From positions 186,001 through 250,000 of the forward strand of contig CADFMD010000002.1 of assembly GCA_902835305.1 (NCBI GenBank): 64,000 bases of DNA. The letters run 5' to 3'. Shown piece by piece: positions 33,180 to 40,918 of this stretch. How positions within the stretch are numbered: the stretch's first letter is position 1; every line of letters begins with the position of its first letter. The notes under the pieces are model-generated. The model saw only the letters and a list, made by a program, of their open reading frames with translations, had not been told where the DNA came from and made no database searches. The position numbers were made by a program, and so were the translations under genes. This DNA is from Coriobacteriaceae bacterium (GTDB taxonomy: Bacteria > Actinomycetota > Coriobacteriia > Coriobacteriales > Coriobacteriaceae).

Positions 33180-33435
33180 CCTCGGGTCCTCCGCGCCATG
33201 CCCGCGTCCGCGCGGGTGCGTTCCGCCTGTGGGCATCTGTGCCGTACGCCGCCGGTCGCGCCCGCGCGTGCCCAAGCCGGACACGTCGACCACCACGACC
33301 ACGCAGGTCACCACCAAAAAGACGGCCGGCAAGCTCGCCGCAACGGGGGATCGCACGCTTGTCATGGTCGGCGCGTGCCTCATCGGCGGCATCGTCATCA
33401 TCGTTCTGGGCATCATCTGGAAGCGCCGTCGCTAG
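33180..33435 (+). pseudogene. C-terminal remnant of a sortase-anchored surface protein
   Basis: The frame ending at 33435 encodes a Thr-rich stalk (PDTSTTTTTQVTTKKTAGK), a sorting signal KLAATGD of LAxTG type, a hydrophobic segment LVMVGACLIGGIVIIVLGII and the positive tail WKRRR. Only about 85 codons remain and no ribosome site or N-terminal part exists, so the gene has been truncated. The rest of the gap to the MscS gene contains only the terminator at 33489-33518. Confidence 0.75.
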
Positions 33436-33488
33436 ATTACGCCACGTGGCCTACATCCCGTACTATTCAAACCTTATACCGAGCGCAG

Positions 33489-33518
33489 AAGCCCGTCCGA
33501 ACATGATCGGACGGGCCT
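33489..33518 (+). terminator. Intrinsic terminator
   Basis: GCCCGTCCGA and TCGGACGGGC around ACATGA, followed by CTTTT. It ends the transcript carrying the coiled-coil gene and the surface-protein remnant. Confidence 0.8.
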
Positions 33519-33565
33519 TTTGGTGGGTATCATGGATGGACGTATCTTTAGGAGGTTCCCCCTAC

Positions 33566-34333
33566 ATGGAATTGTTTGAGCCGATTCTTCATTTCTTTTC
33601 GCAACGGTGGGTCCACAACATCATTTGGGCCGCCGTCCTGGCCCTTGGCACCGCCGTCGCCGCCAAGGTGGCATCCAAGACCCTGCACCACCTACTCAAC
33701 CGTGACGACAACCCGCTTCCCGCATCGAGCATCTTCATCAACATCGCGCGTGCCGTCATTTGGATGATCGGCGGCAGCTTTATCCTCGACAACTGCTTTG
33801 GCATTAACGCAAACGCGCTCGTCGCCGCTCTTGGCGTCGGCGGCATCGCCATCTCGCTCGGCTTTCAGGACACGCTATCAAACCTTATCGGCGGCATGCA
33901 AGTGACCTTTATGGGCATCATCAAGCCCGGCGACAATATCGAGGTCGGCGGCGTGTCGGGCGTGGTCCAGGACATCACTTGGCGCCACACGACCATCGAG
34001 GACGCCTGCGGACAGACCATCATCGTCCCCAACTCCAACATCTCCAAGAACACACTCGTGCACCTCATGCCCTTTGGACGCGTTGTCGTTCCCGTCGCGG
34101 TGAAGGACACGTCAAAGTGGGACTCGCTCGATGCGCTGGCAGACGAGCTCGCCTGTGCCACCAAGGTCGCCGTTTCACCCATCTCGGGCTTTGACAAGGA
34201 ACCCTACGTGCTCTTTAGCGAGATCGGCGACTTTGGCATTAAGGGTAAGATCATCTTTATCGTCAGTGACGACAGCACCACCTTTACGGCAGCCGACGCC
34301 TGCATCCGCGCCATCGCCCCCATCATCGCCTAA
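33566..34333 (+). CDS. Small-conductance mechanosensitive channel, MscS family
   Basis: A 255-residue membrane protein that releases solutes under hypo-osmotic stress. Three segments are predicted; the pore helix reads ANALVAALGVGGIAISLGFQ, followed by DTLSNLIGGM, and then the beta domain IKPGDNIEVGGVSGVVQDIT with RHTTIEDACGQTIIVPNSNI. The start at 33566 has AGGAGG ten bases upstream. Single gene between terminators. Confidence 0.93.
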   Translation: MELFEPILHFFSQRWVHNIIWAAVLALGTAVAAKVASKTLHHLLNRDDNPLPASSIFINIARAVIWMIGGSFILDNCFGINANALVAALGVGGIAISLGFQDTLSNLIGGMQVTFMGIIKPGDNIEVGGVSGVVQDITWRHTTIEDACGQTIIVPNSNISKNTLVHLMPFGRVVVPVAVKDTSKWDSLDALADELACATKVAVSPISGFDKEPYVLFSEIGDFGIKGKIIFIVSDDSTTFTAADACIRAIAPIIA

Positions 34334-34371
34334 AACCACCGCAAAGGGGACAGGCACCTTTGTGGTGGTTT
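34332..34371. repeat. Palindromic element, family A copy 2
   Basis: AAAACCACCGCAAAGG and CCTTTGTGGTGGTTT around GGACAGGCA. It starts inside the MscS stop codon and could terminate that transcript. Confidence 0.85.
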
Positions 34372-34427
34372 CGCATCGTGGTACCATGGTTCATATCGTT
34401 GTTTAAACGACTAAGGGAGTAGACACC

Positions 34428-36350
34428 ATGGAAGAGGCCTATCGTCAAGCGCGCAAGCGCGGCGAACAGGGACGCCGTCGCGCCATCAGCCAAAGCGAGC
34501 ATCCATATCTTACGGACCTCGACAGCTTGGTCGCCCAGCTTCCCTGCGGGCAGCGCGAGAACATCGGCCTGCGGGACATTCCGCTCGAAATGGTCGTCGG
34601 CACGGTTACCAAAGGTCGCCAGTCCGCCTTTTCGTGTAACTTTATGCCGCTGCTCCCCTGGAATACCGAATTCGCCCGCAAATGGTCCAACCTCTACGAT
34701 ATCCAAATCTCCGAGGGCTACCGCGACCCCATCATCGTCACCGAGTTCATGCACCGCTTTTACGTCCAAGAGGGCAACAAGCGTGTCAGCGTCCTCAAAT
34801 TCCTTGACGCTCCGACGGTTTCGGCCAAGGTGACGCGTCTGTACCCCGGTAAGTGGGATTCCGTCGAGAGCCGCCTGTACGGTGAGTTTTGCGCCTTTTG
34901 GTACGTATGCCCCCTGTACGAGATTGAGTTTTCGCGCGAGGGCAGCTACGAGATGCTTGCCAAAATGCTCGGCCAAGATCTTGTCGAAAAATGGCCTCAA
35001 AAGAAGGTCGACTACCTACGTCACACCTTCCTGCTCTTTAAGCGCGCCTATCTTCGCGCGGGCGGCGACCACTTGGACATTACGCCTGCCGATGCCATGC
35101 TCGTCTACCTCAACGTCTACAACCAGGACCGTCTGCTGGATACGCCGACGGATATCGTCGTCAACCGTCTGTGCAAGATTTGGCGCGAGCTTGTCATTGC
35201 CGGCAAAAGCGACGAGGACAAAGTCGATCTTGTCGAAGCGCCGCAGCCCAACGAGAAAGAGGGCGCACCGACAAAAGCTACCTCGGGCGTGCTCAACTTC
35301 TTTATGAGCAAGACCGTCTACTCCACTGCCAATCCCATGCGAATCGCCTTTATCCACGAGTTTCCCTGTGCCACGTCGAGCTGGGACAGCCTACACGACC
35401 AGGGCCGCCGGTATCTTGATGAGCACTTTGGCGGCATCGTGCGCACCGAGGCGTTCGAGGACTGCCACGATTCGGACGTGTTCTACGCCGCCGTCGAGAC
35501 AGCCGTAAAGCACGGGGCGAACGTCATCTTCTCGACCTCACACCGGCTCATGGAATACACGCTCAGGGCGTCAGTCGAGTATCCCCAGGTGCGGTTCCTT
35601 AACTGCTCAATCGGCCTTCCCCACCAAAGCGTCCGCTCGTACTTTGGAAAGATGTACGAGGCCAAGTTCCTACTGGGCGCCCTTGCCGCCAGCATGGCCG
35701 ACAACCACCGTATTGGCTACCATGCGTCGGTCTTCGCCTCGGGCGCGCTGAGCGAAATCAACGCCTTCGCTATCGGTGCCTCGCTGCTCGACCCTCGTGC
35801 GCAGATTATCCTCACTTGGGGAGATGTTCCCGCCGGCGGTCTTGCCGAAGCCATGTGTCGCGAGGGCGTGAGCGTCATGACCGGCGCCGATATGTCCAAG
35901 TCTCTCGAGGACCCCACCGCCTACGGGCTTCACCGTCTGGTAAACGGCAAGGAAGTTACCGGTATTGCTATGCCGGTATGGAACTGGGGCCGTTACTACG
36001 AACTCATCGTACGCAGCCTACTGCACGGCACATGGGACGAGACCGCCGATGACCAGCAGGTGCGCGCCGTCAACTACTGGTACGGTATGAGCTCCGGCGT
36101 CATCGATATTCGCTACGCTCCGGGCCTACCCTATCAGACGCGTAAACTTGTGCAGCTACTGCGCAATGGCATCGTCGAGGGCTCCATCAATCCATTTGGC
36201 GGCGAGCTCCATAGCCAAGACGGCGTGGTGCAGATCGAGGGCTTTCCCCCACTGCCGAGCACGCAAATCGTCGAGATGGACTGGCTGGCCGACAACGTGG
36301 TGGGCACCATTCCGCAACTCGACGATGAGCCGAAGGTCCGCGCCCTATGA
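34428..36350 (+). CDS. ParB-like/BMP-family fusion protein, cytoplasmic
   Basis: A 640-residue protein with two parts. Residues 20-170 resemble the ParB/Srx N-terminal fold: IPLEMVVGTVTKGR, DPIIVTEFMHRFYVQEGNKR and the following VSVLKFLDAPTV match the box II pattern. Residues 300-620 resemble the basic membrane protein (BMP/PnrA) nucleoside-binding fold: RIAFIHEFPCATSSWDSLHD, GANVIFSTSHRLMEYTL, FLLGALAASM and RIGYHASVFASGALSEINAF. There is no signal peptide or lipobox, unlike true ABC binding proteins, so it should act in the cytoplasm, perhaps as a nucleoside sensor. The stop overlaps the phosphoesterase start by 4 nt. The start ATG follows AGGGAG. Confidence 0.8.
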   Translation: MEEAYRQARKRGEQGRRRAISQSEHPYLTDLDSLVAQLPCGQRENIGLRDIPLEMVVGTVTKGRQSAFSCNFMPLLPWNTEFARKWSNLYDIQISEGYRDPIIVTEFMHRFYVQEGNKRVSVLKFLDAPTVSAKVTRLYPGKWDSVESRLYGEFCAFWYVCPLYEIEFSREGSYEMLAKMLGQDLVEKWPQKKVDYLRHTFLLFKRAYLRAGGDHLDITPADAMLVYLNVYNQDRLLDTPTDIVVNRLCKIWRELVIAGKSDEDKVDLVEAPQPNEKEGAPTKATSGVLNFFMSKTVYSTANPMRIAFIHEFPCATSSWDSLHDQGRRYLDEHFGGIVRTEAFEDCHDSDVFYAAVETAVKHGANVIFSTSHRLMEYTLRASVEYPQVRFLNCSIGLPHQSVRSYFGKMYEAKFLLGALAASMADNHRIGYHASVFASGALSEINAFAIGASLLDPRAQIILTWGDVPAGGLAEAMCREGVSVMTGADMSKSLEDPTAYGLHRLVNGKEVTGIAMPVWNWGRYYELIVRSLLHGTWDETADDQQVRAVNYWYGMSSGVIDIRYAPGLPYQTRKLVQLLRNGIVEGSINPFGGELHSQDGVVQIEGFPPLPSTQIVEMDWLADNVVGTIPQLDDEPKVRAL

Positions 36351-37057
36351 AAATCCTTGCCATAGCCGATACCGAAGAGCGATGCCTGTGGGAGTGCTTT
36401 CGCAAGGAGCGCTTTGAGGACGTTGACCTGATTCTATCCGCAGGCGACCTGGATCCGGACTATCTTGAGTTTTTGGTCACTGTCATCAACAAACCGCTTG
36501 TGTACGTTCGTGGCAACCACGACGACCGCTACGCGCGCCATGCACCGGGCGGGTGCATTTGTGTTGAGGACAGCGTATATGTGTACCGAGGTATTCGCAT
36601 TGCGGGTCTGGGCGGTTCCATGCGCTACCGCGACGGCGCGAACATGTATACCGAGCGCGAGATGGCAAAACGCATGCGCAAGCTATCGCGAAAAATCGCA
36701 CTGGTAGACGGATGCGATATTCTACTTACCCATGCACCCGTCGCAGGCATGGGCGACCTGGACGACCTGCCGCATCGAGGATTCGAGTGCTTTAATGCGG
36801 CTCTTGAGTCTTGGGGTCCCGACTATATGATTCACGGGCATGTGCACCAAAGCTACGGCCCCAACTTTCAACGCGAGCGCCAACACCCATGCGGAACGAA
36901 GATTGTCAACGCCTGCGGCTATACCAAGATCGAAATTGACGAGGCGCGCTACCCCACGCGCGGTTGGAAGGCCGCTTGGCTCAACTCGCAAACCATGCGC
37001 CGCGAGCTCAAACGCCACGAAGCAATCGAGTCTTCAACCGCCAGAACCCCCTGGTAA
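36347..37057 (+). CDS. Metallophosphoesterase, calcineurin-like
   Basis: A 236-residue phosphoesterase with all metal motifs: IADTEE (in place of DxH), AGDLDPDY, GNHDDRY, THAPVAGMG and HGHVHQSYG. The replacement of DxH by DTE at residues 8-10 is unusual. Small members of this family cleave cyclic nucleotides or other phosphodiesters. Four-base overlap with the ParB/BMP gene means tight coupling; the pair looks like a sensor with an effector enzyme, which is inference. Confidence 0.85.
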   Translation: MKILAIADTEERCLWECFRKERFEDVDLILSAGDLDPDYLEFLVTVINKPLVYVRGNHDDRYARHAPGGCICVEDSVYVYRGIRIAGLGGSMRYRDGANMYTEREMAKRMRKLSRKIALVDGCDILLTHAPVAGMGDLDDLPHRGFECFNAALESWGPDYMIHGHVHQSYGPNFQRERQHPCGTKIVNACGYTKIEIDEARYPTRGWKAAWLNSQTMRRELKRHEAIESSTARTPW

Positions 37058-37065
37058 CTGCCAAC

Positions 37066-37104
37066 AACCACCACGAAGGGGATAGGCACCTTTATGGTGG
37101 TTTT
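37066..37104. repeat. Palindromic element, family A copy 3
   Basis: AACCACCACGAAGG...CACCTTTATGGTGGTTTT. The right flank TGCTGACTCGTCCGACCTGT is identical to that of copy 4 (39079), so the repeat unit extends to about 37125 on this side. Confidence 0.8.
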
Positions 37105-37171
37105 GCTGACTCGTCCGACCTGTCCATCACGGTGCTTGTGTAATTAACGAGAACACTCATTGTTTTGTAAG

Positions 37172-37198
37172 GACGGCGCTCACGTGCCGTCTTTTTTT
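37172..37198 (+). terminator. Terminator of the ParB/BMP-phosphoesterase operon
   Basis: GACGGC and GCCGTC around GCTCACGT, followed by seven T. Confidence 0.85.
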
Positions 37199-37289
37199 GT
37201 CAACTTATGCAGTCTCGACCGTGTTGTATGTAGAGGGACCTCGCGAGACGCCTTCCCTATATCCACCACGACCAATTGGAGGTGACACT

Positions 37290-37850
37290 ATGCCTGCACG
37301 CCGTAACCGCAATAGCACGCTCCGATGCGATGCCGATCAGATCGAGCGGGAAGCAAAGCGCTTGGTCGACACGTATTCCGACCTCATCCTTCGATTGTGC
37401 TATTCGGCCCTTGGATCCGCTGACGACGCTCAAGACATCTGCCAGGACACGCTGATCAAGATTCTCCAACGCACTCAACCGTTCGACTCGCTCGAACACG
37501 AACGTGCTTGGGTGATCCGAGTCGCACTGAACGCATGTCGCGATATCGGCCGTACGCACGCGAATCACCCGGTTGTCGACCTCGATTCGCTCCCCGATTT
37601 CTGCGCACCCGTAACACATACCGAGCAAGAATTCGCGCAACGCGACTGCGCCATTCTTTCCGCTGTCACGGCCCTGCCTCAAGCACAGCGCATCGCCATC
37701 TTTTTGCACTACTACGCAGGCATGAGCATCAGGGAAATCGCAGACGCCGTTCACGCGACGCCAGCTGCAACCGCCCAGCACCTTAGCCGCGGACGTGCGT
37801 CACTTCGGCTTTCCTTGAAAGGAGACCACAATGACTACGAATTCGAATGA
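37290..37850 (+). CDS. ECF-type RNA polymerase sigma factor
   Basis: A 186-residue sigma factor. Region 2 reads LILRLCYSALGSADDAQDIC followed by QDTLIKIL; region 4 reads LPQAQRIAIFLHYYAGMSIR, then EIADAVHATPAATAQHLSRG. ATG at 37290 with GGAGGTG seven bases upstream. The downstream anti-sigma-like gene starts 20 nt before its end. Compared with the pair at the window start it is a clear paralogous module but on the other strand. A possible AAC-type -35 (CAACTT, 37201) lies upstream; the -10 is not clear. Confidence 0.9.
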   Translation: MPARRNRNSTLRCDADQIEREAKRLVDTYSDLILRLCYSALGSADDAQDICQDTLIKILQRTQPFDSLEHERAWVIRVALNACRDIGRTHANHPVVDLDSLPDFCAPVTHTEQEFAQRDCAILSAVTALPQAQRIAIFLHYYAGMSIREIADAVHATPAATAQHLSRGRASLRLSLKGDHNDYEFE

Positions 37851-38961
37851 CTATCGCCACGCCCTGGAGCACATTTCGTTTACCGATAATGCGAAGCAGC
37901 ACATGGCAAACTCGATTGCTCAGTCCGTCGCCTCGAGCGATGCGGCGACCGCTCAAAGCAACTTTAATGGCACGCGACGCAAGCCGCGCATCGCCCGCCA
38001 TCCCGTAAGAACAGTCGCTCGCATTGCCGCTGTAACGGCAGTCCTCGCTATCGTCATTGGAGGCGCTGGCACGGCTATGGCAACAGGCGTCCTGCCGCTT
38101 CCTTCTGACATGCTTTCCGACATCTTTGACGGACCTGCTTCTCAAACCGAGATCATCGACCGTATTGGCCGGCCCGTCGGTGCTAGCTGCTCCAACAACG
38201 GAGTCACCGTGACCGCCGACGCCATCATGGGCGACAAGGATATGGTTACCATCGCCTATACGCTTACGTTCGACGATCCCGCTGCCCTGAAAAAGCTTTC
38301 CGAGCCGGGCGAGAACGGAACTATCGCCGGAAGTGTCGATGGAAACGTATACGTTGATGGCGAGCATGGCGGCCAAGGCCAATCATGGCTCATTGACAAG
38401 AACCCCAATGACTCCAGCATTCAATACTTTGCACAGTTCAGCGTTGAATCACCCGGCCTTATGGGCAGGACCGTCCGCACGCATATCAACTCTCTCGTTG
38501 TGCCACGTGCTGGCAAAGAGCTTCCCGAGTATAAGAAAATACTTACGGGCCCATGGGATCTTAAGTTCCAGCTGAATTACGAAGATACATCCGTTACGAT
38601 TCCCGCGCCCAAATCGGTCAACTTTAACGGCACCAAGGCGACGATTCAAGAGGCCACCGTATCCTGCGTTGGCGTTTCAGTCCGCTACAACATAGATCGT
38701 TCCATCGAACACGACAACAACAGCGGCAAGATGTCTCAAAACATGGAGGAGTCTATGGATGCCGTTGGCAACATACCCCTCATCGTGACGTTCAAAGACG
38801 GTCATGTTGAGGACGCAACCAGCCACAGCGGCTATTTCGCAAATAAACTGGATAACGGCACCACTGATGTCCACAAGACCTGGCCGTTCTCGCAAGTTTG
38901 TGACACAGACAAGATTGCAAGCGTACAAATTGGCGATACGGTCATTCCCATGAATTCGTAA
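37831..38961 (+). CDS. DUF4179-like membrane anti-sigma protein
   Basis: A 376-residue protein. About 58 cytoplasmic residues precede one membrane segment (VARIAAVTAVLAIVIGGAGT) and a large extracytoplasmic part with beta-rich sequence (VTVTADAIMGDKDMVTIAYT, PWDLKFQLNYED). The arrangement and overlap with an ECF sigma gene match DUF4179-type anti-sigma or sensor proteins. AAAGGAG precedes the ATG inside the sigma gene. The signal it senses is unknown. Confidence 0.8.
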   Translation: MTTNSNDYRHALEHISFTDNAKQHMANSIAQSVASSDAATAQSNFNGTRRKPRIARHPVRTVARIAAVTAVLAIVIGGAGTAMATGVLPLPSDMLSDIFDGPASQTEIIDRIGRPVGASCSNNGVTVTADAIMGDKDMVTIAYTLTFDDPAALKKLSEPGENGTIAGSVDGNVYVDGEHGGQGQSWLIDKNPNDSSIQYFAQFSVESPGLMGRTVRTHINSLVVPRAGKELPEYKKILTGPWDLKFQLNYEDTSVTIPAPKSVNFNGTKATIQEATVSCVGVSVRYNIDRSIEHDNNSGKMSQNMEESMDAVGNIPLIVTFKDGHVEDATSHSGYFANKLDNGTTDVHKTWPFSQVCDTDKIASVQIGDTVIPMNS

Positions 38962-39078
38962 CGCTACGCGGCTCGTATATGCACCCGGTTCCGCACTTCG
39001 CGTCTAAAGATGCGCTGTCATCGAGCAGCGTGAGCGCAAGGCCGCCCGTATGGTCGGCTGGGAACACCTCGTTGCGCT

Positions 39079-39120
39079 AAAAACCACCACGAAGGGGACC
39101 GGCACCTTTGTGGTGGTTTT
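39079..39120. repeat. Palindromic element, family A copy 4
   Basis: AAAACCACCACGAAGG...CACCTTTGTGGTGGTTTT with the same right flank as copy 3 up to about 39140. Could terminate the sigma/anti-sigma operon. Confidence 0.85.
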
Positions 39121-39150
39121 GCTGACTCGTCCGACCTGTCCCAACGGTTT

Positions 39151-39206
39151 GTCTCAATCTGTAACAGGTAGGGCCCAAATAATCGGTTAGCTGTTACAGA
39201 TCGAGA
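39151..39206. repeat. Palindromic element, family B copy 1
   Basis: GTCTCAATCTGTAACAG and CTGTTACAGATCGAGAC with a 22-nt variable loop. Confidence 0.88.
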
Positions 39207-39230
39207 CAGACCACGGATGCTCAGCCGAAA

Positions 39231-39287
39231 ATCTCAATCTGTAACAGGTAGGAACGATTTTGCCCCTTAGATGTTACAGATTGAGAT
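39231..39287. repeat. Palindromic element, family B copy 2
   Basis: ATCTCAATCTGTAACA and TGTTACAGATTGAGAT, loop with GATTTTGCCCC. Only 25 bp from copy 1. Together with the family A element these account for most of the 38962-39312 gap. Confidence 0.88.
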
Positions 39288-39312
39288 ATTTGACAGCTTG
39301 AATCGGCATCGC

Positions 39313-39958
39313 CTACAGCGCGGCGACGACCTTGTCGCCCATCGTCGTGGTGCCGAGGATCTTATCTGCCGGGGTGTTGACATCGGCGATGTCACGGGTG
39401 CGCCAGCCCTCGTCGAGCACGCGCGCCACGGCGCTCTCGATCCACGCGGCTTGCTCGCCCATGTCGAGCGCGTAGGTCAGCAGCATCGCCACCGACAAGA
39501 TTTGAGCCAGCGGATTGGCCACGCCGAGCCCCGCGATGTCAGGAGCGCTGCCAGCGCTCGGCCCAAACAGCGATACGCCATCATCCAGCGAGGCAGAGGC
39601 AAGCATACCGAGCGATCCGGTAATCTGAGCCGCCTCATCGGACAGGATGTCGCCGAACATGTTCTCCGTCACCACGACGTCAAAGTCTGCCGGTCGACTG
39701 ATGAGCTGCATGGCGGCGTTGTCGACGAGCAGGTCCTCAAGCTCCACGTCGGAGTACTCCTCGTCTTGCACGCGATGCACGATCTCGCGCCACATGCGGC
39801 TCGTCTCCAGCACGTTGCGCTTATCAACGCTCGTCACCTTGCCGCGACGTTTGCGCGCCGCCTCAAATGCCTGGCGCGCAATGCGCTCAATCTCGTACTC
39901 GCGATACTCCATCACGTCGACCGCACGCTGACCGGCCGCACCCGCAGCGCCCGCGCAG
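39313..39958 (-). pseudogene. leuB: 3-isopropylmalate dehydrogenase, C-terminal remnant
   Basis: About 200 codons matching the C-terminal half of LeuB: QRAVDVMEYREYEIERIARQ, KVTSVDKRNVLETSRMWREI, DFDVVVTENMFGDILSDEAA and SLGMLASASL...GPSAGSAPDIAG. The N-terminal half with the start and NAD site is absent, and the fragment is joined directly to a leuA fragment by a deletion that also removed leuC and leuD if they were there. It cannot make an active enzyme. Confidence 0.85.
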
Positions 39959-40519
39959 GTCACGGATGCGGGCGCCAAAGTCCCACGGCATGTTGTAGCC
40001 CATCGTATCGGGGATGTTCACGACCGTGGCACCGGCCTTTACGGCCGCCTCGATAATGCGCACCAGAAACTCCTGATCGGAGCGGCCGGCATCCTCGGCA
40101 TAAAACTCAACATCGTCAACGAACTTGCGAGCATGTTTGACGGCATGGATCGCTCACTCAATTGCCCTTTCCTCAGTCATATGGAGCTTGTCGCGCAGGT
40201 GACTGGTGCTCACACCCAGCCCTGTATGGATACGGGGCCTCTGGGCCGTTTTGAGCGCCTCTGCAGCCACTTCGATATCCCTGTCGACAGCGCGCGTCAG
40301 GCCGCATACCGTGCATCGGTCGCCCGCAATCTTGCCAATCTCCTGTACGGAGCGAAAGTCACCAGGACTCGAGATGGGAAAGCCCGCCTCGATAACGTCC
40401 ACGTTCATGCGCACCAGCTGGCGGGCGATGAAGAGCTTTTCCTCGGTATTCATGCTGGCGCCCGGCGACTGCTCACCGTCGCACAGGGTGGCGTCAAAGA
40501 TTGTGATTTTGCGGCTTAT
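39959..40519 (-). pseudogene. leuA: 2-isopropylmalate synthase, N-terminal remnant with three lesions
   Basis: The N-terminus of LeuA is clear (KITIFDATLCDGEQSPGASM, VDVIEAGFPISSPGDF, RIHTGLGVSTSHLRDKLHMT, FVDDVEFYAEDAGRSD, NIPDTMGYNMPWDFGA). Three lesions are visible: the start position five bases after AGGAGG reads ATA instead of ATG (40517-40519); an in-frame TGA interrupts between ERAIE and AIHAVKHARK (about 40152-40154); and the frame ends at a junction with leuB near 39959. It was formerly the first gene of a leucine operon. Confidence 0.85.
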
Positions 40520-40585
40520 ATGTTCCTCCTGATTGACCGTTTTATGACAGATGGCTTTCAGGAGAGAGAGAAGGCCTAGAGATAG

Positions 40586-40642
40586 AAAAATACCCGTGTC
40601 GCTCATCACGCCTGAAAGCGGCAGACGATAGCGCACCCGGGT
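40586..40642 (-). terminator. Attenuator terminator of the former leu operon
   Basis: ACCCGGGTGCGCT pairs, with one bulge and one mismatch, with AGCGACACGGGT and is followed by ATTTTT on the minus strand. It lies between the leader peptide and leuA, as expected for transcription attenuation. Confidence 0.65.
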
Positions 40643-40672
40643 ACAACAAATCGTTATAGCGAGATTACAACC

Positions 40673-40732
40673 CTAGCGCGCTATCCAATCTAGTAGCGCT
40701 ATGCCTAGGAGCTGTTGCGTGTTCTTAAACAT
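40673..40732 (-). CDS. Leucine operon leader peptide
   Basis: A 19-codon frame, MFKNTQQLLGIALLDWIAR, with GGGAG six bases before the ATG. It has four leucines in two pairs, encoded CTC-CTA and CTA-CTA, plus ATA isoleucines. CTA is very rare in the neighbouring genes, so the codons look selected for ribosome stalling when leucyl-tRNA is low. The terminator at 40586-40642 follows and the decayed leuA comes next. The leader may be transcribed still but has no working genes to control. Confidence 0.7.
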   Translation of the reverse strand: MFKNTQQLLGIALLDWIAR

Positions 40733-40788
40733 GTTGGGCTCCCTTCGGCCTCGGGTAGTACTACATCGCGCTAAAGTACAACACAAGT

Positions 40789-40828
40789 AAAACCACCACA
40801 AGGGTGCCTGTCCCCTTCGTGGTGGTTT
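40789..40828. repeat. Palindromic element, family A copy 5, inverted
   Basis: AAAACCACCACAAGGGTGCC and CCCCTTCGTGGTGGTTT: the reverse complement of copies 1-4. Confidence 0.85.
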
Positions 40829-40843
40829 CGTTGACTCAAAAGC

Positions 40844-40882
40844 AAGAGACCCGGTCCTGCACGAGGCAGAACCGGGTCTCTT
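40844..40882 (-). terminator. rplA terminator
   Basis: AAGAGACCCGGT and ACCGGGTCTCTT around a 15-nt loop, 37 bp past the rplA stop. On the minus strand it is followed by GCTTTTG. Confidence 0.85.
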
Positions 40883-40918
40883 TAGCAATGCTTGCTTTGC
40901 TCAGGCAGTAACTGTTAG

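Noticed and set aside
39313..39978. An intact short isopropylmalate dehydrogenase
   Set aside because: The N-terminal half and NAD-binding residues are missing and the apparent start lies in leuA-derived sequence.
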